The translations under genes and the position numbers were made by a program. Of a DNA stretch of 64,000 nt, positions 14,576 to 23,748 are shown piece after piece (within the stretch, counting starts at the first letter, position 1; the number at the start of each line of letters is the position of its first letter). A model generated the notes under the pieces. The model was given only the letters and a program-made list of their open reading frames with translations. It did not search any database and was not told the origin of the DNA. The stretch lies in contig NZ_VILB01000014.1 in assembly GCF_009712035.1 (NCBI RefSeq), forward strand, positions 88,086 through 152,085, written 5' to 3'. This stretch comes from Anabaena sp. UHCC 0187 (GTDB taxonomy: Bacteria > Cyanobacteriota > Cyanobacteriia > Cyanobacteriales > Nostocaceae).

Positions 14576-16025
14576 ACTTAATTTTCTTGGCAGCATATAA
14601 ACACATACCTAACAAAATTAAACCTTCACGGAAATGGGAAATATTAGATTTCCCATAGGTTCTTTCTTGATATCTCACAGGTACTTCGACAATATGTAAA
14701 TTTAATTTTGCTGCACCAAACAATAAATCAAAGTCTCCAAAAGGATCAAAATCTCCAAAATAACTGCGATTATTGGCTATTTTTTCGTAATCTTCCCTCC
14801 ATAAAACCTTAGTTCCACAAAGTGTATCTTTGATGTTATGACCTAGTAAAAACGATATTACTAACGCAAAAAATTTGTTAGCTACAGAATTTAACCAAGG
14901 CATTGCTTGATGAGAATAAGGATAAACTAAGCGGGAACCATTAATAAATTCTCCATGATTTGTAGAGATAACTTCAACAAATTTTGGTAAATCTTCAGGT
15001 TGTACTGTTAAGTCAGCATCCAGAATTATTAAAATATCTCCTGTCGCTTCTGCAAACCCTAATCTGACAGCATCTGCTTTACCTTTACCTGTTTGTTGAA
15101 ATGCCTTTAAAGTAAAATTGCCTTGATATTTATTCACCAAATCTTGTATTTTTTCCCAAGTATTATCTTGTGAATGTCCTTCAATGAAAATTACTTCTGT
15201 ACTTTTTCCTAACTTTGGTAACCGTTCTACCGCAGCAGCAATATTTCCTTCTTCATTCCTGGCTGGTATAATTACACTAACACGATATTTTTCGACATCA
15301 TGAATATCTTCATACCAAGTGGGACGTGCTACTACATAATTAGTTAAACACAGGTGATTTATTATGGGTAATTGACTAATATAATGATTGATGAAATTAG
15401 CAATAATCGGGATTTTTTTAGGAAATAAAAATCTTCTACCTATTTTAACTTGTTGATAACCTGTAATAGATAAAAAATTAATCATATCATTCATTGATAA
15501 CCAATTTTGTGGAGGTTGGGGACGACGTTGATTAATTTTTTCCGCAAATCGCAATATAGGTTCCCAAAGAAAGTTATGAAAAACTAAAATAATTCTAGTT
15601 CGGGGATGACAAAATACTTTTAACCGTTCCATAACTGCTTGAATATCTGTCAGATAACCAAGCACTCCCGCTAAAATAATAAAGTCAAATTTACCAGATG
15701 AAATAGGATGATTTATCAAAAATTCCGCATTAATATTTTCAGCATCAAGACAATAAAAATCTAAATGTGGATGTTTATCTTTTGCTAGAGAAATTACTTG
15801 TTGGGAAAAATCAATTCCAACTCCTAATTTTGGGTTAGTTGCTGCTAATAAATCTCCTGTTCCACAACCTATTTCTAAAACATTATTTCCTGATGGAATA
15901 ATGAATTTATGTAATTTTTGAATATCTTGATAATAATATTTATTGCGACGATTCCACAAATCTAAATCTAAGGCTATTTTATCAAAATATTGTTTTATTT
16001 CTTCTTTGAATGTGTTATTTTTCAT
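14565..16025 (-). CDS. Fusion: class I SAM methyltransferase + GT2 glycosyltransferase
   Basis: 486 residues in two domains. Residues about 30-200 form a SAM-dependent methyltransferase with motif I VLEIGCGTGDLLAA and the acidic loop VGIDFSQQ. Residues about 235-470 form a family 2 glycosyltransferase with VSVIIPARNEEGNI, EGHSQDNT, and the metal-binding ILDADLTVQP. The GT2 part resembles dolichol/polyprenol-phosphate sugar synthases (Dpm1-like), which would provide the lipid-linked sugar for the neighbouring PIG-V-like, GT87 and GT39 enzymes. That link is inference from context. It is followed 8 bases upstream by the GT39 gene on the same strand, so the two probably form an operon. Confidence 0.85.
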   Translation of the reverse strand: MKNNTFKEEIKQYFDKIALDLDLWNRRNKYYYQDIQKLHKFIIPSGNNVLEIGCGTGDLLAATNPKLGVGIDFSQQVISLAKDKHPHLDFYCLDAENINAEFLINHPISSGKFDFIILAGVLGYLTDIQAVMERLKVFCHPRTRIILVFHNFLWEPILRFAEKINQRRPQPPQNWLSMNDMINFLSITGYQQVKIGRRFLFPKKIPIIANFINHYISQLPIINHLCLTNYVVARPTWYEDIHDVEKYRVSVIIPARNEEGNIAAAVERLPKLGKSTEVIFIEGHSQDNTWEKIQDLVNKYQGNFTLKAFQQTGKGKADAVRLGFAEATGDILIILDADLTVQPEDLPKFVEVISTNHGEFINGSRLVYPYSHQAMPWLNSVANKFFALVISFLLGHNIKDTLCGTKVLWREDYEKIANNRSYFGDFDPFGDFDLLFGAAKLNLHIVEVPVRYQERTYGKSNISHFREGLILLGMCLYAAKKIKFIL

Positions 16026-16033
16026 TATCTAAT

Positions 16034-17692
16034 TTAATGTTTATGAATGAGTTGCCAGTTTTTTACAGTACCAATAATTTGATATTGATTTAAAAAAGTT
16101 TTAGATATTTTAGGATTTATCCAAGCATAGCTTTCTGTTGGTAAATTTTCTATTGGTAATATTTTACCTAATTTTGGTGTATAAAAACTTAAAAGTAGAA
16201 AATGCTTGGAAATATCCACATCAGTATAATCTTGTACCTTTATATCTACTAAATTATTTTTGGGTACATCTATGATAAAGTTAATAGGATATGAATAAAT
16301 TATTTCCGCAATATTTTCTTGATTAATTTCTTTTTTGAATCCCGGATTTCTATCTCCTAAAATCCCCGTAAATCCTAACGTAGTTATGGCTAAATACGGA
16401 GATATTAACCAACTTAAAAGCCAATATTTATCAGGTAATAATTTACGTTTTTGCCAAGTCGTAATAATTGTTGCCCAACTTGCACCTAAAATGATTCCTA
16501 ATATACCATATTGTTTAATTTGTGAAGTTAAAGCAATTCCGGGTATGGTAATATCTAATATTATTAATGAACCTGCAATTATTAATAATATTCCCAATAT
16601 TGTAAATACGTTTAATACATAAAATATGATTTTGTTTAGTTTGTATTTACGCATTTGATAAATATTTTCTAAATTAAATAATCCTACTGCTGCTAATATT
16701 GCCATAAATGGTAATAGTTGTAATGGATAATAGGGGGTTCGGGTTCTAAAAATACATAAAAGCAGAAATAAAATAGTTGGATAACCTAGCAACAAGGATA
16801 AATGATATTTTTGAGAAGTTCGAGAAAACCAAACATATAAAAATCCAATTACACTGAATAAAGCCCAAGGAAAAGTATTTAAAGGTATATTCCAAAAGTA
16901 GTAAAATGTTCCAGGATTATAAGTATTATCGGCAGATAAAGTGAATAATTTACCAAATAAATCTGTAACAGGAAATAAACTATTATATTTAAAACAACTC
17001 AATATTAACCAAAGTGTTGCCGGAATAACCCCAATTATTAAACCTAAATAAATACCAACATTTGTTAAATGACGATGTTGTTTATTTTTAAATATTAAAT
17101 AAGGGATAATTGCTACCCCTGGTAAAATAATCATAAATCCCTTAATCAGAAATCCTAACCCAAAGGTAGAACCTGCTAATATTCCCCAGAATATTTTTTG
17201 ATTTTTCTGCTTAGTTCCTAATTCTTCAGCACGTAATAAAGCCCAAATTCCTAGTAATTCTACACAGACTAAAGCAGTATTTTGAGTGGCTGAACGTCCT
17301 TCAAATATCCAAATTGGCATTAAACATAGAATTATTGCTGCTAAAAAAGCAATTTTTTTATTAAAGGTAATTTTCCCAATTTGATAGGTTAATAAAACGC
17401 TAATTGTACAGGAAATAATACTAGGTAAGCGAGCATTAAAATCACTAATTCCTAATAATTTATAAATTAAGGCTATTAACCATTGGATACCAATTGTGCG
17501 ATCATAATTAGGTGTACCCCACCATTGGGGTGTTAACCAATCTTGCGTTTCTAAAATCCATCGTGCTTGCATAGCATAATAACCTTCATCATGTGCTAAT
17601 AAGCTATGATTGCCATTGGTAGCAAGTAATAATAATGCACTTAATAATAGTAAGCTTAAATGTGGATGTTTACGGATAATACTGGATATCAT
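16034..17692 (-). CDS. GT39/ArnT-like membrane glycosyltransferase
   Basis: A 552-residue polytopic membrane protein. The first periplasmic loop contains LAHDEGYYAMQARWILET followed by WGTPNYDRTIGIQWLIALIYKLLG; the Asp-Glu pair is the catalytic signature of PMT/ArnT-type (GT39 and GT83) enzymes. About 11 helices are followed by a soluble C-terminal domain of about 100 residues. These enzymes move a sugar from a polyprenyl-phosphate donor to lipid A or protein. It lies 8 bases upstream of the methyltransferase-GT2 fusion gene and is probably co-transcribed with it. Confidence 0.85.
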   Translation of the reverse strand: MISSIIRKHPHLSLLLLSALLLLATNGNHSLLAHDEGYYAMQARWILETQDWLTPQWWGTPNYDRTIGIQWLIALIYKLLGISDFNARLPSIISCTISVLLTYQIGKITFNKKIAFLAAIILCLMPIWIFEGRSATQNTALVCVELLGIWALLRAEELGTKQKNQKIFWGILAGSTFGLGFLIKGFMIILPGVAIIPYLIFKNKQHRHLTNVGIYLGLIIGVIPATLWLILSCFKYNSLFPVTDLFGKLFTLSADNTYNPGTFYYFWNIPLNTFPWALFSVIGFLYVWFSRTSQKYHLSLLLGYPTILFLLLCIFRTRTPYYPLQLLPFMAILAAVGLFNLENIYQMRKYKLNKIIFYVLNVFTILGILLIIAGSLIILDITIPGIALTSQIKQYGILGIILGASWATIITTWQKRKLLPDKYWLLSWLISPYLAITTLGFTGILGDRNPGFKKEINQENIAEIIYSYPINFIIDVPKNNLVDIKVQDYTDVDISKHFLLLSFYTPKLGKILPIENLPTESYAWINPKISKTFLNQYQIIGTVKNWQLIHKH

Positions 17693-17836
17693 TAGTTGCG
17701 GTTATATAGTTCTGTCAGCGAATAAGCAGACAATTAAGTAAACTAACGTAATTTGCGATATTTTATACATAAGCTAATTAACAGGAGAAATTATACCATC
17801 TAATGGTACGCTTGTGTTGCTATCCAATTTTCAAGG

Positions 17837-19234
17837 ATGAAAATTTATATACACCTAAATAAAATGCTCCAAAAATCAAAAAATATTAATTTGATACTAC
17901 CCTTAATTATCTGTGGTGCATTTATTCTATGTGCTGCTATAGGAATGTTGATTTATCCTGATGCTTTTCATAAGTTCTTTTCTCCATTACAGATATTTCG
18001 TGCTGTTCCTCCTGTATTACCTCATAATAGTTATTATTGGGACGTAGAACATTATGCAACAATGGCTCTTAACCCCAGTTGCAAAGCATTTTATCCCCTA
18101 TGGCCATTTATTATTCGTAACCTCTTTCATCCCCAAACTATAGAACAAGCAGCACATTATTTTTTATTGTTGTCTACGGTAATATTTTTCGTCACTAATT
18201 TTTTACTATTTTGGGTTTTCCAAACAGCCTTACAACGCACATATTTAGCTTTTTGGATCATGTTAGCTTATACCGTTAATCCGATGGCAATATTTAGAGT
18301 TATCGGTTACACAGAAAGCCTATTTTCTTTGTTTAGTACGTTATTTATTTGGGTTTGTTTACCAAATAGCAAAATCAATCAAAATCTAAAAATCGGGTTT
18401 ATTTTTATAATCACATTTTTAATGAGTTTAACTCGACCTATATTAATTCAAATATTTTTTGCTAGTGCATTAACTTTAATAACTATTATTAGTTTGGAAA
18501 TTTTACGATCTAATAGATATTCTTGGCAGAATTTATTAGTTAATCTTAAAAAATATCAGCATGAAACGAAAATGACAGTAACTATATGGGTTGCAGCATT
18601 ACTAGGTTATTCTGTATATGGTAGCTTTTGTCTAAAGACTAGAGGTAATTTTTTTGCTCCTTTTGATGATCAGAGGCTTTGGGGAAAGTCACTAGGAATT
18701 CATTTAGAAATACTATTATTTCCTAAATCACCTTTGTTTGATATTATAGCTTTTTATTTACCCTTAATAATTCTATTATTATCCCTAACTTTTACATATT
18801 ACAAATTTAGTAAACAAAATAATATCATTTTCTTACCAAGATATAATTTATGGTGGAGTATCTTCTATTTATATCCACCTGTATTAATTTTTATATATGG
18901 TTTCAACTTTATGAAATCAATAAAAACAAAAACAAATTTATCTAAAATTAATATTCCTGATTATACGAATAAGTTAGCTATTAATTATGTATTCTGGTTT
19001 AGTCTTTACTTTACTACTGCCCATTCATTGATTAACTTTTTTACATTTGACCGCTTAATAAGTTTAGGTAGATATATATTAGCAACTCCATTTTTCTTCA
19101 TTTCTTTAGGCTATTTATATCGCTGTATTCCTGGAAAAATCAAATATCAAACATTGTTTTTTATGACTTTTATTTCTGCTTTAGCTTTATTAGATCAATG
19201 GATTAGATATGGTCAAGATAAATGGCTAGGCTAA
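17837..19234 (+). CDS. PIG-V-like membrane mannosyltransferase family protein (second copy)
   Basis: 465 residues, polytopic. The first large loop has YYWDVEHYATMALNP followed by FYPLWPFIIRNLF, matching the WDxxHY/FxPLxP signature of PIG-V-type enzymes. It is a distant paralogue of the gene at 11854-13155. It is divergent from the GT39 gene, with about 145 bases between them that hold both promoters. AAGG just upstream supports the ATG at 17837; an ATG at residue 10 is possible. Substrate unknown; inferred to act in the same envelope-glycan pathway. Confidence 0.7.
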   Translation: MKIYIHLNKMLQKSKNINLILPLIICGAFILCAAIGMLIYPDAFHKFFSPLQIFRAVPPVLPHNSYYWDVEHYATMALNPSCKAFYPLWPFIIRNLFHPQTIEQAAHYFLLLSTVIFFVTNFLLFWVFQTALQRTYLAFWIMLAYTVNPMAIFRVIGYTESLFSLFSTLFIWVCLPNSKINQNLKIGFIFIITFLMSLTRPILIQIFFASALTLITIISLEILRSNRYSWQNLLVNLKKYQHETKMTVTIWVAALLGYSVYGSFCLKTRGNFFAPFDDQRLWGKSLGIHLEILLFPKSPLFDIIAFYLPLIILLLSLTFTYYKFSKQNNIIFLPRYNLWWSIFYLYPPVLIFIYGFNFMKSIKTKTNLSKINIPDYTNKLAINYVFWFSLYFTTAHSLINFFTFDRLISLGRYILATPFFFISLGYLYRCIPGKIKYQTLFFMTFISALALLDQWIRYGQDKWLG

Positions 19235-19333
19235 TTATTAGGTTATATGATATTTGTTGCATGAAGGTTAAAAATGTATGTCAATTCCATAATCATCTGA
19301 TGCTTGTTTGGTGCGAAGGGCTGTGATAATTGC

Positions 19334-19388
19334 GTTATTAATGGTGGGTATTGTTGGTTCTTTTTGCGTCAACCCAACCCACTTACTA
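19334..19388. repeat. Island repeat, copy 1 (short form)
   Basis: The tract reads ttattaatggtgggtattg... and ends aacccaacccac, with an internal inverted repeat. It is the conserved end part of the repeat that recurs at 22130-22190, 23060-23105, 23880-23917 and 24580-24632. It lies 20 bases beyond the stop of the MazF-like remnant. On the minus strand the next 60 bases (to 19271) encode a short open tail ending ASDDYGIDIHF and a stop, which may be the 3' scrap of a lost gene. Confidence 0.7.
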
Positions 19389-19407
19389 CTGAATCAATAA
19401 AAAATGA

Positions 19408-19626
19408 TTAATTGCTGTTTAAACTAAGATATCTCCGCAAAATGTTTTGTGTCTGTTCTAATAATTCTGCTTCTAATTCTCCTAATTGTTGAGTTAAACA
19501 AATTTTGTCAAATGTCATGGGTTCAACGCAGATTAAAAGACTATCTACAGAAAGTCCATTTTGCGCTGATGTAGGTACTTCAACTACTGCTGGTGAAATG
19601 CGGGGGTTATTCGGTTTTGCGCTCAT
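19408..19626 (-). pseudogene. Remnant of a PemK/MazF-type toxin (C-terminal part)
   Basis: 72 residues. The segment NGLSVDSLLIC, then MTFDKICLTQQLGEL and ILRRYLSL, aligns by eye with the C-terminal half of MazF/PemK endoribonucleases (NGL..DS, DK..L...LG, I...YLGL). The N-terminal half with the catalytic arginine is missing, and no antitoxin gene is next to it, so it is probably a non-functional fragment. ATG at 19626 has AAGG eight bases upstream; a GTG at 19635 is also in frame. It could alternatively be an unrelated small protein. It abuts the IS fragment on its 5' side, with 4 bases of overlap. Confidence 0.45.
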
Positions 19627-20348
19627 ATCTTGCACCTTGAAATAGTAATGTCAATTCCATGACTAAGTGCTAAGGGTCGAAGTCGTTCAATGTCAAGTAA
19701 TAACAAAGACAGGACTAAATGAGGAAGAAAAGTAGAGAGTGCAAGAAAAGCAGCTTTACCCCAGTCCAAAGAATCAGATAAAGAAGATGAAATATATGCC
19801 CAATATGCTAATAAATAGGCAGTCATAGACAAGATTAACCAACGATAAACCCCTAAAAGAGTGCCTTGTCCAAATTTGTCTAAACCAAAGCGATGTTTAG
19901 CAGTTTTGAACCAACCTTCAATTTGCCAACGGCGTTTACCCCACCAAGAAATAGTGCTAGGTTTAATGGGTTTTGTAGAGATAACATATCTTTTCAGAAA
20001 CTGACCATTCTCGCGTTTGAAATAATACCAAGAAAGGGTAACAGGAAAATCTAATCCAATGAGTTGAACTTGTCTTCCTCGACGATGTAAAAGTTTAACA
20101 AGAGTGCCATTAATTAATTTACGATTACAACCAATACCAAGGACAGCATGATATTTAAGTTTACGAATACCGTTGATAAAATCTTTAGTGCCAAAAGCTG
20201 TGTCAGCTAGAATTTTCACCTCGAATTTTTTGGTAAAATCTTTTGGTAAGTTACGTACCATTCGTAGTGCCATCTGAGCAGGACTGGCTGTACCTTTACC
20301 TCTCCAGACACGAAAATTCCAGGGGATACGCCATTTTCCAACTACCAA
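19623..20348 (-). mobile_element. Partial IS4-like (DDE) transposase, N-terminus missing
   Basis: An open stretch of 241 codons that encodes the C-terminal part of a DDE transposase. It contains an Asp in VKILADTAFG and the YREK-like signature RRWQIEGWFKTAKHRFGLDKF typical of the IS4 superfamily, then a hydrophobic C-terminal tail. A complete transposase of this type is about 350-400 residues, so the first third or more is gone. Its first codons are fused to the TOPRIM gene upstream: at about 20336-20342 the sequence changes from TOPRIM to transposase in a different frame. No inverted repeats were identified at either end. It is dead as an autonomous element. Confidence 0.8.
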
Positions 20349-20634
20349 TTAATCCTATAATTCTTTCATAACCAGATGCACTCAAAGAATTATACATATC
20401 TCTCATGTCTGAAACAACATTATTATCACTACCAGAGTTATAAACTAATACATGAAATTTTGTTGTACTAATGAGAGGATCACTAGCAATTACTGTAGTA
20501 ATTCTATTTCCTTGCTTACCATTTATAGAACGTACTTCTATAGAAATGTTATTTCTACCAGCAATTTCCTTCAGTAATTTTTCTACAAAAATCTGTTCTG
20601 TCTGTCCCTCCACAAAAATAGCTAATTTTTTCAC
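20296..20634 (-). pseudogene. TOPRIM/DUF4276-like nuclease partner, truncated by the IS fragment
   Basis: The 112-residue reading frame begins MKKLAIFVEGQTEQIFVEKLL; VEGQTE is the TOPRIM-type glutamate motif seen in DUF4276/AbiLii-like partners of OLD-like ATPases. About residue 98, after YERIIGLIG, the frame enters IS sequence and adds about 14 foreign residues before a stop. Normal DUF4276 proteins are about 180-230 residues, so the C-terminal half, with the DxD part of the TOPRIM fold, is lost. ATGA overlap (20631-20634) with the ATPase gene shows the two were one operon. Function is probably abolished. Confidence 0.75.
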
Positions 20635-21821
20635 TGATTTATAGACTCCTCATTCTGAAAACCTTCTACATAGAACTGACTCGCAAAAAAGTCAAAATTA
20701 TTGAGTCCAGTAAACTTGAAATCATCAAATATTTGTTTTGAATTATTTATATTATGCAGCTTCGCTAATCCTGTTTTACGTTCAATGACAGACCAAAATT
20801 CTAAAGGAACACCATTCATAATAAAGCGATCATTGGAAGTCATTATTAGCTGAACTAATCCAGTTTTAGCCTTATCAATAAGTAATTTAATCATTGAAGA
20901 TGATCTCTCAAAATCAAGTCCTTCACCTATATCATCTATTAAGATGCAACTGGATTTTCCAGATAAAAGAGAATAATTAACTTGAATAATTAGAGACAAG
21001 GCTCTAAACATACCTTGAGACATTGAATATTGTTCTGTCTTCTGTCTTAAGTCACTTTCCTTAACATAAAGACATTCTGGTTTTCTATCTATAAATTGAT
21101 CTGTTTCGTCTTCAAGAAAAATAGATGGTGTTTTTGTACCAACTTCAGTTATTGCGTAACCAACAGATAACATATCTGATTTTATAGCTTCAATAAAAGG
21201 TGTTCCTAATTCTTCCTCTCCTAATTTAAAGATGCCAATTACTTGTTCTGTGTCCTTAAAATCTATTTTTTTTCTGAGTGATTCTTTTTTTCTAGACTTA
21301 ACTAATGCAAAAACACTCCTTCCTAACTCTGTACCAAATTGATAGTATCTTAACGTACTTGCCCAAATATAAAGATTTTCAAAAAAAGGATGTTGAATAG
21401 AGTCCCTGCGTTTTAAAGCAGCAATTTCATCAATAGGAGTTTGAAAATCAATGTCTACGTTTAATTTGTTAGCCCAAATTTTACCTTCTCCTGATTTGTT
21501 TCTATTCAGATATATCTTACTCCCAATAGTTAACTTCTCTTCTACAACTGTGCCATTATCTACTATTAATACATAGACTTGCTTATCATCTGGACTATGA
21601 GAATTGAATGTTAAAGTCCATTCTTTGAAAATTCTGTCAGATTTAAGATTTTGGTCACCAGATAGCAAATTAGATAGTAAGTTAATCGCTCTGAGAATTT
21701 TAGATTTACCAGAAGCATTTTTACCAACAATCAAGTTTACATTACCTAATTGGCAACCATCTACACGCCATTCACTAGGCATCCCTTTATCTTCACAATA
21801 GTGAACTGAATCTAATTTCAT
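20631..21821 (-). CDS. AAA/ABC-type ATPase of an OLD-like defence pair
   Basis: 396 residues. Walker A is at about residues 33-40 (VGKNASGKSK), the Walker B region is CILIDDIGEGLDF near residue 290, and SMSQGMFRALSLI before it takes the ABC signature position. This is the SMC-like ATPase with a coiled insert found in OLD, AbiL, PARIS and similar two-gene anti-phage systems, here with a downstream TOPRIM gene. Since the partner is truncated, the system is likely inactive in this strain. The gene lies in the minus-strand accessory island between repeat copies 1 and 2. Confidence 0.8.
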   Translation of the reverse strand: MKLDSVHYCEDKGMPSEWRVDGCQLGNVNLIVGKNASGKSKILRAINLLSNLLSGDQNLKSDRIFKEWTLTFNSHSPDDKQVYVLIVDNGTVVEEKLTIGSKIYLNRNKSGEGKIWANKLNVDIDFQTPIDEIAALKRRDSIQHPFFENLYIWASTLRYYQFGTELGRSVFALVKSRKKESLRKKIDFKDTEQVIGIFKLGEEELGTPFIEAIKSDMLSVGYAITEVGTKTPSIFLEDETDQFIDRKPECLYVKESDLRQKTEQYSMSQGMFRALSLIIQVNYSLLSGKSSCILIDDIGEGLDFERSSSMIKLLIDKAKTGLVQLIMTSNDRFIMNGVPLEFWSVIERKTGLAKLHNINNSKQIFDDFKFTGLNNFDFFASQFYVEGFQNEESINQ

Positions 21822-21936
21822 ATAATGTTCATTCCGTTAATGATAATGTATTTAGCATTTGCTGTAGTTGAGAATTATAAATCTGTTATTTAAACTATAC
21901 ATCAGTAGAGACTGTAAAAGTCGTACAGATATGCTT

Positions 21937-22190
21937 TGCTATCGCTCTATTAATCCCTAGTAATGCTTGAGTGAGATAACGTAAACAGATACAGAGTAAG
22001 CTTTTCAGGTGCGAACTGCTTGCAGCAGCGCTAGTTCCCTCCGGGACGCACTCGCGTTCGCTATCGCTCTATTAATCCCTAGTAATGGTTGAGTGAGATA
22101 ATGTAAAAAGATACAGAGTTTTTGGGCTGTAATTTAGTGTTATTAATGGTGGGTATTGTTGGGTTTCATTACGTCAACCTAACCTACTTT
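21937..22190. repeat. Island repeat, copy 2, with a nested palindromic repeat
   Basis: The block gctatcgctctattaatccc...gagtgagataacgtaaacag...acagagt occurs twice (about 21937-21999 and 22059-22119). Between the two lies a palindromic REP-like piece (about 22009-22058: gcgaactgcttgcagcagcg...gggacgcactcgcgttcgc). The second block continues into tttagtgttattaatggtgggtattg and ends aacctaacctac at 22187, three bases before the PIN toxin stop codon. This also covers most of the 369-base gap after the ATPase gene. Confidence 0.8.
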
Positions 22191-22601
22191 TCAAAGCATT
22201 TTTAATAACTCTTCTGGCAATATTGCTGGTACTAAAGACGCTACAAAATCAACCTTATTTCTTGTGACAATTATTTCTACACCTGCTGCTGTTGCGGCTG
22301 CACTTGTCACTGCATCTTCAAAATCTTTAATTGGACTTTGCAAAGCTTGATGAATTACTTCATTTGTAACGCTGGCAATTTGAATATGTTGCAATAAATT
22401 TTCTATTAATTTACGTGCTGCTTCGCTACCAATTTGGCGGCGTAAAATATAGAAAATATTGGTGACAGCGTGTCCTGAAACAAAGCCTTGCACCTGTTTT
22501 TTCATGACTGTATTTAATGCTTGTGCTGAGGCAACAACAAACGGTTGACGCTGTGCTAAAATATCTAGCAAAACATCGCTGTCAAATAATACCTGCTTCA
22601 A
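22191..22601 (-). CDS. PIN-domain toxin (VapC-like)
   Basis: 136 residues of a PIN-fold ribonuclease. The first acidic residue is in LFDSDVLLDILAQR (residues 5-18), and the later ones in SPIKDFEDAVTSAAA and VTRNKVDF. Typical PIN toxins cut tRNA or rRNA and are neutralised by a cognate antitoxin. The antitoxin gene is immediately upstream with a 4-base ATGA overlap (22598-22601). The repeat copy 2 ends three bases downstream. Confidence 0.9.
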   Translation of the reverse strand: MKQVLFDSDVLLDILAQRQPFVVASAQALNTVMKKQVQGFVSGHAVTNIFYILRRQIGSEAARKLIENLLQHIQIASVTNEVIHQALQSPIKDFEDAVTSAAATAAGVEIIVTRNKVDFVASLVPAILPEELLKML

Positions 22602-22843
22602 CTATATTTCTCCTCTAGGTAATTAACATAACTTTCTTCTGGATTTTCTGATTCTAAGCTAATTACACCTATTAAGCTTTGTGTCCAGGGGTCAAGTTCA
22701 GATAAGGTTTCTAGGGTGGGTTGAGGAGGAATAGAGGATAGGGTTTCTTGTTGAATTGATGCTAGTACGGTTTGCACAAAATTCCAGCGTTCTTTGATTG
22801 GTAATTTTAATACCTGTTCTTGCAATTGTTGTAATTGAATCAT
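22598..22843 (-). CDS. Antitoxin partner of the PIN toxin
   Basis: An 81-residue small acidic protein starting MIQLQQLQEQVLKLPIKERW. The layout, ending ENPEESYVNYLEEKYS and overlapping the PIN toxin gene by 4 bases, is that of cyanobacterial PIN-associated antitoxins. The N-terminal helical segment with LPIKERWNFVQTVL resembles the region that in related antitoxins carries the dimerisation/DNA-binding part. No classical DNA-binding motif can be assigned with certainty. Confidence 0.8.
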   Translation of the reverse strand: MIQLQQLQEQVLKLPIKERWNFVQTVLASIQQETLSSIPPQPTLETLSELDPWTQSLIGVISLESENPEESYVNYLEEKYS

Positions 22844-22893
22844 TACTTTGCTGTTAATTCTATCATTTACTATGTTAACAGATGGTTGATTTT

Positions 22894-23105
22894 GTTCGGG
22901 TGATAATTCTCAGGTGAGATGAATCTTTCTAGGTGTATCTATGATGGTTCTATTGTCTTCTCTTATTTACACGATAGCAGGGATCGCCCCAGTAATCCCT
23001 AGTAATGCTTGAGTGAGATAATGTAAACAGATACAGGGTTTTTGGGTTGGAATTTAGTGTTATTAATTGTGGGTATTGTTAGGTTGCCTTGTATTAACCC
23101 AAACT
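22894..23105. repeat. Island repeat, copy 3 (full length)
   Basis: Starts ttcgggtgataattctcagg, passes through ggtgtatctatgatggttct and cttatttacacgatag, continues into gagtgagataatgtaaacag and gtgttattaattgtgggtat, and ends acccaaactac. It runs from just after the antitoxin start region to eight bases before the Uma2 stop codon. Copies 4 and 5 share the same order of blocks. Confidence 0.85.
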
Positions 23106-23113
23106 ACAAACTA

Positions 23114-23707
23114 CTACTTTTTAATACCTTTAATAAATGCTGTTCTTGCATCAATGATGGAAGGCATCAAAACACAGTTCATCAATAAATCTATATCTAA
23201 ATCTGCCAATAATTCACTTTGATTAATTTGCTCATAATTATCGTTTTTAAGATGATATAAATACAATTTATTATTTTCCCAAAACCAGACTTCGGTAATA
23301 TTAAATCTTTTATATTTTTCTAGTTTATCAATACTGCCACTGGTAATATTAATTTCAATTGCTAAATCTGGATTTTCCTTTTTTTCTCCGATGTAATAAG
23401 ATTCATCAGGTTCAAAGGAAGCGCTCTTTTCTTTTGCACGACGAGTAGCACTACCTACTGGAATCAGATTTATACCTATTTCACAGGAATATAATTCTAG
23501 TAAAAAACCAAGAATGGTTTTAATCATTTCATGTTGTTCACTCAGCGTCATAAATTCGATGCACCCATCAAGATAAGTTATCCGCAAACCTGCTGCGTCT
23601 GCGGTTAAGGTTTCTATTGTTTCAAATTCCTCCCAGGTGTAATAACCAGGTAGAAGAAATCGCTGTTCGGAAATTGTGGTGGTTTTGTTTAAGGTTTGGA
23701 TAGTCAT
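23114..23707 (-). CDS. Uma2 (DUF820) family putative endonuclease
   Basis: 197 residues, the usual length for this PD-(D/E)XK-fold family, which is greatly expanded in cyanobacteria. Visible parts are LPGYYTWEEFETIE near the N-terminus, ITYLDGCIEFMTLSEQHE, FEPDESYYIGE, and the core acidic strand NPDLAIEINITSGSIDKLEKYKR near residue 120 with the catalytic D/E-x-K type pattern. Function in cells is unknown; many members are suspected mobile-associated nucleases. It stands alone between repeat copies 3 and 4. Confidence 0.9.
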   Translation of the reverse strand: MTIQTLNKTTTISEQRFLLPGYYTWEEFETIETLTADAAGLRITYLDGCIEFMTLSEQHEMIKTILGFLLELYSCEIGINLIPVGSATRRAKEKSASFEPDESYYIGEKKENPDLAIEINITSGSIDKLEKYKRFNITEVWFWENNKLYLYHLKNDNYEQINQSELLADLDIDLLMNCVLMPSIIDARTAFIKGIKK

Positions 23708-23748
23708 AGTAATTTTATGGTTATGACTTTAATCTTGATTATAACTCA

